From contig WAPT01000020.1 in assembly GCA_015520605.1 (NCBI GenBank), forward strand, positions 1 through 52,167: DNA of 52,167 nt. The letters are read 5' to 3'. The notes beneath the pieces are model-generated. The model had not been told where the DNA came from, did not search any database, and was given only the letters and a program-made list of their open reading frames with translations. How positions within the stretch are numbered: the stretch's first letter is position 1; every line of letters starts with the position of its first letter. Made by a program: the position numbers and the translations under genes. The DNA is from Nanobdellati archaeon. GTDB taxonomy: Archaea; EX4484-52; WAPT01. Below, in pieces: positions 1-9,586 of the stretch.

Positions 1-54
1 AACATACTTAAACTCCAGCAAAAGCTTCTTGGGTTTGACGAGATCCAGCTTGTT

Positions 55-549
55 CTAATCCTCCGGAAATATCAGACCGCTCTTTTTAAGCACCTCATCG
101 GAGTAAGCTTCAACGTAGTCCGTTACATCCGGTACGACCCACTTCGTCCTGATTCCGTAGATTTTGCCCAGCCTCGTTCCATCATCATGATAGAAAAACG
201 GCTCCTTCCAGCTTTCTATTTCACGCACGGGAATGGGTCGTCCCGATTTATCGAGAGGAACATTATAACCCTCCTCGAATTTGCAGGCAGGGAAGTACGG
301 GTATCCGAATTCCTGAGCCGGATTTGGGTAACCGGTAACCCCACCGGAAGCTATTTCCTCCGGAGTTGCCTCCGGTGTTGGGGTTGTGGCCGGTGGTGCG
401 GATGGCGGATGCTGCTGAACCTTCTGCTGAGATGGCATGATGCAACCACCAAGGAGTACAGCACCGGCGGCAGCTGCCAATCCCTGAAGAAAACCTCTGC
501 GTGTGGTTTTGGACTTCCTAACAAGCCGATATATTTCCTCCCCCAACAT
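55..549 (-). CDS. Tat-signal secreted lipoprotein-like protein; the frame continues past an in-frame TAG at 55-57 to the window edge
   Basis: N-terminus RKSKTTRRGFLQGLAAAAGAVLLGGC: twin-arginine motif, hydrophobic stretch and lipobox-like LGGC, then a Pro/Thr-rich linker. Family of the mature part not recognised. Confidence 0.65.
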   Translation of the reverse strand: MLGEEIYRLVRKSKTTRRGFLQGLAAAAGAVLLGGCIMPSQQKVQQHPPSAPPATTPTPEATPEEIASGGVTGYPNPAQEFGYPYFPACKFEEGYNVPLDKSGRPIPVREIESWKEPFFYHDDGTRLGKIYGIRTKWVVPDVTDYVEAYSDEVLKKSGLIFPED

Positions 550-700
550 CCGAGTATCACCATTGATGAGTTATACAAAAAATTTAAAATGCTTTTTCAC
601 CACGCAGTAATGAGAATTCGACTATCGTCGAAAAGATTTATGAAGTCGTGTCAGGACGCACAAAATCGCAAAGAAGTAAAAAGGAAAGAACAAAAATTCA

Positions 701-1528
701 TTATCCCGCTATGAAGTATTTCAGCGCTTCCGCTATGTTGCTCACTTCCACCACTTTGATCCCGAGCTTCTTCTGGAGGTCTATTTTCTCCGGCACGTAC
801 TCCGTCTCGCAGTAAGTGACAAAGCCGAACTTCTCGCAGTCCCGTCTCGGCTTGTACTGTACCAGAGTTGACTGTCCAAGCGGAACGAGGAATATCTTTA
901 TTCCGTGTTTTGCTGCTGCCTCGCCCTTTTCAAGCACCGCTCCCACAGGACCGATCGTGCCGTCGGAGTTTATCGTTCCAGTAATTGTGACATCCTTTCT
1001 GAGCGTCTTGTTCTCGAGCACCGCTATGGTTGCTATCGTCAGCGCAGCCCCGGCTGAAGTCCCCTCGATCACCGTTGCGTTGGCCTCAATAGTATAGATC
1101 AGGTCAACATTGTCGAGGCTCCTGTTGAGATACCTTTCCGCTACCCTCCTCGCCATCCTCACGCTGTTCTGCGTGTCCGTCCAGAAAAGTATGTTGTCTA
1201 TGTTCACAAGGCTTCTCCCGCTTCCCGGACGCGCCTCAACTATAAGCTTTGCCATCACACCGTTCCCGTTGCTGTCAACTGCTGGAATCAGCATCTCCAC
1301 TCTGCGGGTGCCGTTGAGGACGATTTCGTGCTGTTGCCGGACAGCCGGCACTGCGGTGTGGTGATGCCCTATGGTTATCGTGCCTGTGGATTTGTTCACT
1401 GAAATCTCCATCGTGGACGCTTTCAGCAGGTAGAAGAACATCCCGCTCTGGAATATCAGCGCAACCACAACCAGAATGAGAAGCGCTTTAACCAGTGCGT
1501 CCCCGCCTTCCCTCCTTCCGCTGGGCAT
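701..1528 (-). CDS. Membrane-anchored S16 (Lon-like) serine protease, archaeal type
   Basis: N-terminal TM segment; EGTSAGAALTIATIAVLENKTLRKDVTITGTINSDGTIGPVGAVLEKGEAAAKHGIKIFLVP resembles the Lon Ser/Lys catalytic region. Confidence 0.85.
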   Translation of the reverse strand: MPSGRREGGDALVKALLILVVVALIFQSGMFFYLLKASTMEISVNKSTGTITIGHHHTAVPAVRQQHEIVLNGTRRVEMLIPAVDSNGNGVMAKLIVEARPGSGRSLVNIDNILFWTDTQNSVRMARRVAERYLNRSLDNVDLIYTIEANATVIEGTSAGAALTIATIAVLENKTLRKDVTITGTINSDGTIGPVGAVLEKGEAAAKHGIKIFLVPLGQSTLVQYKPRRDCEKFGFVTYCETEYVPEKIDLQKKLGIKVVEVSNIAEALKYFIAG

Positions 1529-1626
1529 GGATTTCTCCGTGCATCAAAACTTTAAATCACTTTCTGTGATTTCGACAAATGCCAACCTGATATTTACTTA
1601 AATTTTTCGTCCCTAAAGGGGAGTCC

Positions 1627-1836
1627 ATGCACCACAAGGGAAATTTTGTTTACATTCCCGGAAATCATCCCGAAACGCAAATATTGGTACCGAGAGATGA
1701 ATTTGAGCAGGAGCTTAAAAAGCGGGGCAGCAGAGCAGAAGCCATTAAGTATTTCCAGGAAGAGCACCCCGCAGGTAAAGCGGAGCTTGAGTATTTCAGG
1801 AGATGGTTCGAAACTTATCGACCCAAGAGGGAATAA
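1627..1836 (+). CDS. Small hypothetical protein (69 aa)
   Basis: Complete ORF in a gap between genes, charged globular composition, TAA stop. Confidence 0.5.
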   Translation: MHHKGNFVYIPGNHPETQILVPRDEFEQELKKRGSRAEAIKYFQEEHPAGKAELEYFRRWFETYRPKRE

Positions 1837-1867
1837 AGTCGTTAAGGTCAGAGAATTCATAAAAACA

Positions 1868-4800
1868 TCAGGTTCCAGCCACACCGCTCCTTGTGGAAAC
1901 GTTCCTTATCTCCTCATAGAATTCACGCAGCGCCTCCATGTAGTCCTTCCTGCCCTCCTCAATCTCATCCATCACTCTTTCCACCATCCGCGTCCTCTCC
2001 TCAGACACAAACTCCTCGAAGTTCTCCCGTAAAAACCTCTCAACAATCATACCTCTCTTTGTAGGAATAAGCCTGGATTTCTTCTCAAACACATACCTCC
2101 TGATAAAAAGTTTGTTTATTATTGTTGAATAAGTCGACGGTCTTCCTATTCTTCTCTCCTTCATCAGCCCGACGATATCGGCCTGTGTGTAGAGCGGAAC
2201 CCTGCTTCTCCTGACATAGGTAAGAACAGCATGATGTACTCCGGTAAGCAGCTCTTTTTCTATCTGTACCGCATAAGGGTAAATATTGAAAGCTCTGCCC
2301 TCAGCACTCACAACCCTTTCAACCTCCATAGCAAGTGGAGGACCATCGACCCTGATCAAGTACTTTACCTTTTCCACCCTGAATGAGGGAGCCTGACTTG
2401 CCATAAACCTCCTGAAAATGAGATCATAAACTCTCAGATGCCTCCAGGTTATCGGCTCCGTGGTCTGAATTACCCCCTGATAGATTAAATCGCGGAGTGT
2501 CTGCGCATCAACGGGTCGAGTGGGCCTTATACACTCGTGCGCTCCCTCTCCCTCCTTGCTTATGTCCCACGTCCTCGGAGTAAAGTCCTCCTTCAGGTAC
2601 AGCTTTGCCACCTGCAGACCTTTATCCGAAACTCTCGTGCTATCCGTTCTGTGATAGGTTATGAGACCGTTTTCGAAGAGCTGCTGGAGGATCTGCATGG
2701 CTTCTCTTGTCCCTATTTTCAGAAAGCGGTTTATATCTCTCAGCACGGTATCGGTTGAGTAGGGAGGCAAAGGGTTTCTTTCCTCCATCACTCTCTCAAT
2801 CTCCGCTATCTCGGCCCTGCACTCCTTGGACTTGTCCTTAAGGCTGATCTTCAGCTCATCTTCACTTCCTATTTGGATCGTGAGCTCTCCAATCCGGAGC
2901 AGATAATGCTTGATCTTCTGCCTGTGCTCTTCATACCTCTCAATTATCCATCTAAGCACCGGGGTTTGGGCTCTGCCCGCGGAGAGATTCCTGTCATTGA
3001 ATTTATTTTGTAAGATGGATGATAACTCAAAGCCTATCCACCTGTCCTCTACCCTCCTCACTATCTGAGCTTTGACCCTGTTAAGATCAATATCTCTCAG
3101 CTCCTGCAGAGCTTTAAGCACCGCGTTTCTCGTCACTTCATGGAACTCAGCTCTCTTAACCTTTGCTCCTATCCCTCCGAAGTTGGCAACGTCCCACGCT
3201 ATCTTTTCCCCCTCGGTATCGGGGTCTGTGGCAATTATCACCATGCCTGCCATCTCCGCCATCTGCGCTATATTGAATACCCTGGCTTTCGAGTCATCAT
3301 CAGCTTTCTTACCGCACCTCGGGCATACATCACCCTCTATCCACTGCACCACATCATCCCTGCACTTCTTTATTGAGCCATAAACTGGAACGAAGGTGCC
3401 GTCCTCTTTGACCATAACCCCGTGATAGTAATCGTTCTCCACCAAATCCACAACGTGTCCGAGTGAGGCGGTAACTATCAGCACGAAGTTGCCGGTGGTG
3501 ACCTCGTAGAATGGGTGGTTGTTCCTGAGAATGGTTGCCGGCTTTCCAAAAAACCTTGCTATCTGCTTTGCCTTCGTCGGGCTCTCAACAACAAAAAGAG
3601 CTGGCACTATGACATCCGTCTCGGCGTGCTCAACCATCTTCCTATAATGGGCTCTGCTCTCCTCCACCTCTCTCTTTAGCCTCTCAAGCTCGAGCTCGTT
3701 AAGCGACCCTAACACTTCCAGCTCGACATCATAGTAAGACGCTCTCGTCCTGAACGCATTAATAACGTCTTCCTCATCAAAAATTACGCTCAACCCCTTT
3801 GTTATTCCTCCCGCGTAAAGCCTTGAAGTTCTTCCGCTTGCCTGAATATAGGTGGAAATATCGGGAATGATTATGTGGTCTTCCCTAACGACCACATCCT
3901 CGGAGCACTTGGAGAATTCGCGCTTTTCAAAAATCTCCTTCAGAATGTTCCTCGCTTCCTCCATCTTTTTTTTATCGCGAAGGATGTACGGAATGAGCTC
4001 GCTGAGCCTTTCATCCTGTTTGAAAATGGAAGCCAGCATGAGGATGAAACGGGGTGTGGCTTCCTCAATTTCTTTTATACCCACTCTGAACTGTGGCGCT
4101 CTGAAAAAGAGAGCATACCTCACATGGTAAGGATAGTCAATCCCTCTGACGAGCAGACCGTACGGTGATGCCACACCCACCAGCACATCCAGTTCCTGGT
4201 TGAGAAAGCTGTTCAGCCTCGCTTCAGCCTCCTTTTTGCTTACCTCGGAAGTTACCACAGCACATCTGACTCCGTTCTCGCTGAGAAAGCTCTCAACATC
4301 TCTTGCCTCATCTTCAGTTTTCGTGAATACAAGCCCCCCGTATCCCATTCTTTTTATTATCTCAAGCATCGCTCTCTTTCTTTCCTCCTCCTTCTTCACA
4401 GCTATGGCATAGTCCTCAACATTTCTTATTGTCTGTCTACTCACTCCCACCGAAAAGTTGAGAAGCCTCATGAACAGCATTGCCTTTTTTCCGGGTTTGG
4501 CTGTTGCGGTGGAAACAACCATCTGTCCGTGTCTCTTTTTCGGGTTTGGTTCTCCCTTCCGTATTTCCTGCTCATCAAAACCGAGAAGAACGAGAAGCCT
4601 TTCCACGTTCCTTGAGGCTTTAAGCACCGCATCAACATCGTCCACGAAGATGAAACCAAAGCGTAGATGTTTCATATTCTCGAAGTGTTTGGGCAGAAAT
4701 GCGGCACTTGTGAGCAGTATGTCGAACTCACCGTTCTTCAGCTTTTCCATGAACTCCTCCTTTTCGGCTTTCTTCATATCCGGCAGGTACGCAAGTACCC

Positions 4801-5212
4801 TCACATTGGCTTTTGTTATCTCCTTCAGCTTCTCGTAGCTCTGTCTGAGAAGAAGGGTTGTGGGCACAACGATGTAAGCCTTCTTTTTCTCCACCTCCGT
4901 AAGGTAGGAAGCATAACTCAGTCCAAAAAGTGTTTTTCCGATACCTGTAGGGGCCACAGCGGCAAAGCTCATTCCCGCAAAGAGTTTCTTTGCCCAGTAG
5001 CGCTGAATGGCTTTTAGCTTCTTGCCCGTTCTCTCGCCAAAATATCTCTCAAACTTCTCGCATCCCTTTATCCGTATCGCTTCAACGAGCCTGACGTTTT
5101 TCTTTGCACACACGCCCGAGGCAAGCTCCCCGGTTGTAAGGGTGCCTCCACACACGGGACAGAGATTCTTGTATGCCACCGGCGGGTTTTTTTGCTGAGA
5201 AGCGTTTTGCAT
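1868..5212 (-). CDS. rgy: Reverse gyrase
   Basis: N-terminal zinc finger CPVCGG, helicase motif APTGIGKTLFGL, then a topoisomerase IA domain (FVVESPTKAKQIARFFG, ATDPDTEGEKIAWD, SAGRAQTPVLRWI, GLITYHRTDSTRVS). ATG at 5212 is preferred over the longer ORF start (5299) because a TATA-like TTTATATTTTTC lies about 30 nt upstream. Confidence 0.96.
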   Translation of the reverse strand: MQNASQQKNPPVAYKNLCPVCGGTLTTGELASGVCAKKNVRLVEAIRIKGCEKFERYFGERTGKKLKAIQRYWAKKLFAGMSFAAVAPTGIGKTLFGLSYASYLTEVEKKKAYIVVPTTLLLRQSYEKLKEITKANVRVLAYLPDMKKAEKEEFMEKLKNGEFDILLTSAAFLPKHFENMKHLRFGFIFVDDVDAVLKASRNVERLLVLLGFDEQEIRKGEPNPKKRHGQMVVSTATAKPGKKAMLFMRLLNFSVGVSRQTIRNVEDYAIAVKKEEERKRAMLEIIKRMGYGGLVFTKTEDEARDVESFLSENGVRCAVVTSEVSKKEAEARLNSFLNQELDVLVGVASPYGLLVRGIDYPYHVRYALFFRAPQFRVGIKEIEEATPRFILMLASIFKQDERLSELIPYILRDKKKMEEARNILKEIFEKREFSKCSEDVVVREDHIIIPDISTYIQASGRTSRLYAGGITKGLSVIFDEEDVINAFRTRASYYDVELEVLGSLNELELERLKREVEESRAHYRKMVEHAETDVIVPALFVVESPTKAKQIARFFGKPATILRNNHPFYEVTTGNFVLIVTASLGHVVDLVENDYYHGVMVKEDGTFVPVYGSIKKCRDDVVQWIEGDVCPRCGKKADDDSKARVFNIAQMAEMAGMVIIATDPDTEGEKIAWDVANFGGIGAKVKRAEFHEVTRNAVLKALQELRDIDLNRVKAQIVRRVEDRWIGFELSSILQNKFNDRNLSAGRAQTPVLRWIIERYEEHRQKIKHYLLRIGELTIQIGSEDELKISLKDKSKECRAEIAEIERVMEERNPLPPYSTDTVLRDINRFLKIGTREAMQILQQLFENGLITYHRTDSTRVSDKGLQVAKLYLKEDFTPRTWDISKEGEGAHECIRPTRPVDAQTLRDLIYQGVIQTTEPITWRHLRVYDLIFRRFMASQAPSFRVEKVKYLIRVDGPPLAMEVERVVSAEGRAFNIYPYAVQIEKELLTGVHHAVLTYVRRSRVPLYTQADIVGLMKERRIGRPSTYSTIINKLFIRRYVFEKKSRLIPTKRGMIVERFLRENFEEFVSEERTRMVERVMDEIEEGRKDYMEALREFYEEIRNVSTRSGVAGT

Positions 5213-5472
5213 GATGAAGAAGTGTAAAAACGAAAAATATAAATGTGTGGCACAGACCACCGTGTGATCTGGAAACAGTATGTCCTGCGGGCACATCACA
5301 TTCAGTTTTACATCACCGCAAAAATCCTAGGTAGGCTTGCGTGACTTCTTATAACCGACTATCGGTGAATCTATGCCCGAAGTGCCGAACTATTAAGATA
5401 TCGGCAAACCGCAAAGCATATATACAGGTTAGGGACTCTATTCTTTTCACTGACTATTGATAACTTCAAAAG

Positions 5473-5952
5473 GTGCGGCGAAAAATGAATAAAATGTCCG
5501 TTCACAACACAAGTGCTGCTGATGAGAGAGCACAGAGGGAATGTGTTGCGCTATTCGTCATCATCCTCAAGAGACAGCTTGATCTCAAAACCGCGCGCCT
5601 GAAGCTGGAAGGTGCGGCGCTCAGATGTAAAAGGAATGGGTGGAAACTGAGAATACTGGTAATAAGAGATGAGCTTGAGGACTGCCCGGGATTCATGGAA
5701 TTCAAGATGGAAAAAATTGCCAGATGGCTCGGCTGGATTTATGGAATAAAGGTGGAAATTACCGAAGATTCCTCAGCCGTTCCTTTGCTCAGGGCCGCAA
5801 GAGTGATCAGAACGGGAAACTACGCTGCTGTGTTCTGCATGTCACCACGAAGCAGAATCGCAAGTCTCCTTCCAAGACAGCTCAGGGCGGAGATAACAAC
5901 CCTGTTAAACTGCGAGTGCGGGAAGGAAAAGCTGGAGATCCTGCAAGTTTAA
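5473..5952 (+). CDS. Hypothetical protein (159 aa)
   Basis: Complete ORF with archaeal codon usage, upstream A/T-rich 'catatatac'; no recognised family. Confidence 0.55.
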   Translation: MRRKMNKMSVHNTSAADERAQRECVALFVIILKRQLDLKTARLKLEGAALRCKRNGWKLRILVIRDELEDCPGFMEFKMEKIARWLGWIYGIKVEITEDSSAVPLLRAARVIRTGNYAAVFCMSPRSRIASLLPRQLRAEITTLLNCECGKEKLEILQV

Positions 5953-5973
5953 AATATCCACGGTAAAGTTTCA

Positions 5974-6780
5974 TCAACCCATCAAAAGTGCCGCAACTTT
6001 TTCTCCGAAGTGCGAAAAGAGAAACAAGTTGAACGGGATTGATGTGGAGGCAAAGGTCAGGGAATGTATGCTCAACCCCCTCATAAACCCGAAAATGATG
6101 ATATTGTGAAGCGTGTAAAAGAGAGTCACCACCACGCCAATATCCCATAGCGCCGTGCTTCCCCTAAGAATACCGGTTATCACAGCACACCAGAGATAGC
6201 CAAGCACAGGCACCACTATGTTCTCCACGGCTTCAGTGTGCCTCAAATAAGAACCTATAACTGAAGCTATCGCACCGGCAACGAACCCCACGATAGGATT
6301 TACGATATAACTGACCACGGTTGTTAGAAATAGGCACAGGTCAAGCCCGACCACCACGGGTATCGGTTCCTGTATCAGTTTTGAAAGTGCCGCGATGCCG
6401 GTGAGGGTTATTATGAACAGCGCCGCCTTCCCCTGCGGAAAAACGACCATTAAAAAGATCAGCATCATTATTAGTATCGGATTTGCGTTTCTGATCGAGT
6501 TCCTCCCGAGCTTTGGGATTTTAATGGCGGGTATCAGGTGTCTTTTTCCCCTTCTCAATTCATGTGTAAATACTGCGGACACGCATTCCTTTCCGTCCTT
6601 TTTCTCCGGTCGGTGATAGTCTGTGTGGTTTTCCGCGCGGATCTCTCCAGCAGGCTCAGGGAGGGCTCCAGAACGGCGGTGAGTCTCTATTGCCTTCCCC
6701 GTGTCCTCCATTCCCTCCTCCCTATTTTTTTTCCTTGTCCCGGCAATTTTTCGCAGTATCTTGATGAGCATGGCTTTCAC
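5974..6780 (-). CDS. Polytopic membrane protein, possibly transporter-like
   Basis: Charged N-terminal about 90 aa followed by several hydrophobic helices. Confidence 0.6.
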   Translation of the reverse strand: MKAMLIKILRKIAGTRKKNREEGMEDTGKAIETHRRSGALPEPAGEIRAENHTDYHRPEKKDGKECVSAVFTHELRRGKRHLIPAIKIPKLGRNSIRNANPILIMMLIFLMVVFPQGKAALFIITLTGIAALSKLIQEPIPVVVGLDLCLFLTTVVSYIVNPIVGFVAGAIASVIGSYLRHTEAVENIVVPVLGYLWCAVITGILRGSTALWDIGVVVTLFYTLHNIIIFGFMRGLSIHSLTFASTSIPFNLFLFSHFGEKVAALLMG

Positions 6781-6803
6781 ACAAAACCTTTATGAGGTTC
6801 TTG

Positions 6804-7175
6804 TTATTCGTTCTCCTCCCTACTCACCACCGAGTCTATCCATTCCAGGTATTTCACGCTACCTCCTATAACAGGCAGAACTATGAACTCAGGGGTCTCA
6901 TAGGTGTGAAGTGCGAGGACCTCCCGCCTTATCTCGTCAACTTTTTCCGCCCTGCTCTTGATGATCATCAAGAATTCTCTTGCTTTTTCCACCTCTCCTT
7001 CCCACCAGAAGTAACTGGTGCATAAAGGCAGAACGGAAATGCATGCAGCAAGTCTTTTTTCCAACAAGGAGTCTTTAATCCGGAGTGCGACCTCCTCACT
7101 GTCGGTGGTCGTGATGCATACAACATATCCTTCCATCTCTTCATTCAGGTTTTTGAAGCTGGTCATACATATCAT
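6804..7175 (-). CDS. cutA: Divalent-cation tolerance protein CutA
   Basis: CITTTDSEEVALRIKDSLLEKRLAACISVLP...SYFWWEGEVEKAREFLMIIKSR...HTYETPEFIVLPVIGGSVKYLEWI is typical of the CutA1 family. Confidence 0.93.
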   Translation of the reverse strand: MICMTSFKNLNEEMEGYVVCITTTDSEEVALRIKDSLLEKRLAACISVLPLCTSYFWWEGEVEKAREFLMIIKSRAEKVDEIRREVLALHTYETPEFIVLPVIGGSVKYLEWIDSVVSREENE

Positions 7176-7374
7176 CCCTAAGATAAAGGTACTTATTAAA
7201 AATTTAAAATAAATTTCAAAATGATGAGGATCTTTGATTGAATCCTTACAAACTCATTAATATTTTTTAAATTTTTCCCTTAAAAAACTAATGACAGTTG
7301 GGAGTTTTTTGTGACCAAAAGGGCAGGTTTTCCGAAATAAGCCGACAAAATATGTTCCGGAGGTGAAATAGAGT

Positions 7375-7578
7375 ATGGGAGAACTTTCAATTGCGGCTAT
7401 GGAGAGGATTCTGAAAAAAGCTGGAGCAGAGAGAGTTTCCAAAAGGGCTGCAGAGTACTTAGCTGAGGTGCTGGAGGACATAGCAATGGATATCGCAAAG
7501 GAGGCAATAACCTTGGCAGCACATGCTAAGAGAAAGACCGTTAGAGTTGAAGATATAAAACTCGCGGTAAAGGGCTGA
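7375..7578 (+). CDS. Archaeal histone
   Basis: 67 aa histone fold: [67 protein letters not shown]. Confidence 0.95.
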   Translation: MGELSIAAMERILKKAGAERVSKRAAEYLAEVLEDIAMDIAKEAITLAAHAKRKTVRVEDIKLAVKG

Positions 7579-7662
7579 GTATCTGATCAGTTCTCTTTCA
7601 TTTTTTATTCATTTCTTTCTTTTTGTTTGCGCAGAACACATCTCTTTGTCAATGCTTTTTCT

Positions 7663-7971
7663 TCACCATCCCCACGACAGGCTGAGGCAGTAAAGCCCCT
7701 TCAACAGGAAAAGAACTCCCCCGGTCCACACAAAGGAACTCTCTGGGACAAAAATTGAGATGAAAAAAGCAATCGCCGCTATCAAATCTATCAAACCGAG
7801 TAAAACCGCAAGCGGCTCGAAATGACCGTGGGAAATCCCGGAAAGGAGGGATAAAAATGACTTCGTACCGATGAACAGCGCAAAAAACAGCTTTACGGGA
7901 GTGATATGTACTTTTAGCAAAAGCACCAGTCCTCCGAGAACGTCCATGAAGCTCAGAAAGGTGAGAATCAT
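7663..7971 (-). CDS. Small membrane protein (102 aa)
   Basis: About four hydrophobic helices, complete ORF. Confidence 0.55.
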   Translation of the reverse strand: MILTFLSFMDVLGGLVLLLKVHITPVKLFFALFIGTKSFLSLLSGISHGHFEPLAVLLGLIDLIAAIAFFISIFVPESSFVWTGGVLFLLKGLYCLSLSWGW

Positions 7972-8181
7972 GAAAAGGGCATATGTGTGTGAAGTTTAAA
8001 AATCAAAGCCAAAATAACCTCAGGGATTGAGAGGGTCTGTGGATTATGGTACGCACCCGAAAGCGAGTGTGTCACTTATGCTGTTGTTGTAAAGACCCCA
8101 GACTGGAAGAGGTTCGGATACGTACGGAAAATAAAGGAAGAGGAGCGCGATGACAAATACGGGGACAAATATGGGAGTTAC

Positions 8182-8412
8182 GTGCTTACCGAAAAAATTG
8201 CCCGCGAAATATACCGCACTTTCAGGGGCAACGGTCTAACTAATTATGAAATTTTACTTCAAACAGAGAATCTGCCTCGCAAGATCTATTCCGAAAATAT
8301 AACAAACGCCATCTTTGCTTCGGGATTGGACGAAAAATTGAACGGAATTTTGAAACGGCGCGGAATAAACATCTATTCTGAAAGGGAAAGAAAAAGCGAT
8401 GAAAATTCTTGA
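8182..8412 (+). CDS. Hypothetical protein, possibly a 5'-truncated remnant (frame open back to 7993 without a start codon)
   Basis: GTG-start ORF; coding-like residues continue upstream (VCGLWYAPESECVTYAVVVKTPDWKRFGYVRKIKEEERDDKYGDKYGSYV). Confidence 0.45.
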   Translation: MLTEKIAREIYRTFRGNGLTNYEILLQTENLPRKIYSENITNAIFASGLDEKLNGILKRRGINIYSERERKSDENS

Positions 8413-8554
8413 TGCTTCTGAGTACATCCTCCATATGGAAAAGCTTGGAGAACCCTTTCGATTTGTGGCCGGAAGAGTATTTGCCAAGGAGAAGGGTTAC
8501 AGACTCATCCCATTATTCTGGGTACAACAAAAACGGGTTCTGAAACCAGCATGA
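8399..8554 (+). CDS. Small ORF (51 aa) overlapping the end of 8182..8412
   Basis: Manual translation MKILDASEYILHMEKLGEPFRFVAGRVFAKEKGYRLIPLFWVQQKRVLKPA*; too short for the ORF track. Confidence 0.3.
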   Translation: MKILDASEYILHMEKLGEPFRFVAGRVFAKEKGYRLIPLFWVQQKRVLKPA

Positions 8555-8828
8555 TTCAAGGATAAAAACGTTGTGTATCGTTATCCCGCGAAAATATGTA
8601 TGAACACCAGAATTGCTGTTCCGAATTATATATCCGAGAATATAAAAATATATAAACAACTTCATACCCTGTTGTATGCAGGGACACGAGCACCGTCCGG
8701 GAGAGCAAATGAAGGCTCTCCTTCTCTTCTCCTTCTTCCTTATTCACATGCCAAAAAGGACGGTTGAAACTTCCTCAGTGCGGTGAAGCTACGTACCATT
8801 TATAATTTTTCAAGGAAAATGGTTCCGT

Positions 8829-9476
8829 ATGCCTGTAAGGTTGATCGCAGTCGGTGCGGAGGCTCGCCTTTACCTCAGAGAAAACAGAAAAACCAGAAGA
8901 AAGGTGCTGATAAAGAAAAGGGAGCCCAAGAAGTACAGGGCGAGTAAACTTGACATAATGCTCAGGAGCAGCAGGAACAGGCACGAAATCAGGCTCCTCA
9001 GAAAAGCGGGGGAAGCTGGAGTCGCTGTCCCCCCGGTGCTGAGAGAGGGCAAGTATTTTTTCGAGATGGAGTTCGTTGAGGGTAAAAAACTTCGGGATGT
9101 GTTGAAAAAAGAAAATGCCGTTAGATACGGCGGGGAACTTGGCGGGATGGTAGCCAGATTACACAATGCGGGCATAATCCACGGAGACCTCACCACAAGC
9201 AACGTCATAGTAAGGAGGGAAGATGGTAAGCTTGTGCTCATCGATTTCGGGCTGGGGTTCTTTTCAACGAGCGCCGAAGACATGGCTACAGACGTGCACG
9301 TGCTGGAAGAAACAACACTGGCAACGCATCCGGAAGAAGAGGAAGCGTTTATGAAGGCTTTCCTTTCCGCTTACTTTTCTGGGCTGGAGAATAAAAGGGA
9401 AGAGATTGTGAGAAAAAGGCTTGAGAGCATAAGAAAACGTGGAAGATATGTGAGAAAGGATGTAAGGACGAATTGA
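8829..9476 (+). CDS. bud32: Kae1-associated serine/threonine kinase Bud32
   Basis: GAEARLYL, RNRHEIRLLRKAGEAGVAVPPVL, IIHGDLTTSNVIV, LVLIDFGLGF: Bud32/PRPK signature. Confidence 0.95.
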   Translation: MPVRLIAVGAEARLYLRENRKTRRKVLIKKREPKKYRASKLDIMLRSSRNRHEIRLLRKAGEAGVAVPPVLREGKYFFEMEFVEGKKLRDVLKKENAVRYGGELGGMVARLHNAGIIHGDLTTSNVIVRREDGKLVLIDFGLGFFSTSAEDMATDVHVLEETTLATHPEEEEAFMKAFLSAYFSGLENKREEIVRKRLESIRKRGRYVRKDVRTN

Positions 9477-9586
9477 ACTTTCCGTTTTCTCAAAAATACC
9501 AAGCACCACACTTTAGTTTGATGCAATTTTTCACCCCCGCGGTTGTAATATAAAGCTTTATATGATACAACAAAGGAATTTCCTTC

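Noticed and set aside
187-714. 175-aa plus-strand ORF
   Set aside because: Mostly antisense to the Tat lipoprotein gene; Cys/Trp/Arg-rich shadow frame.
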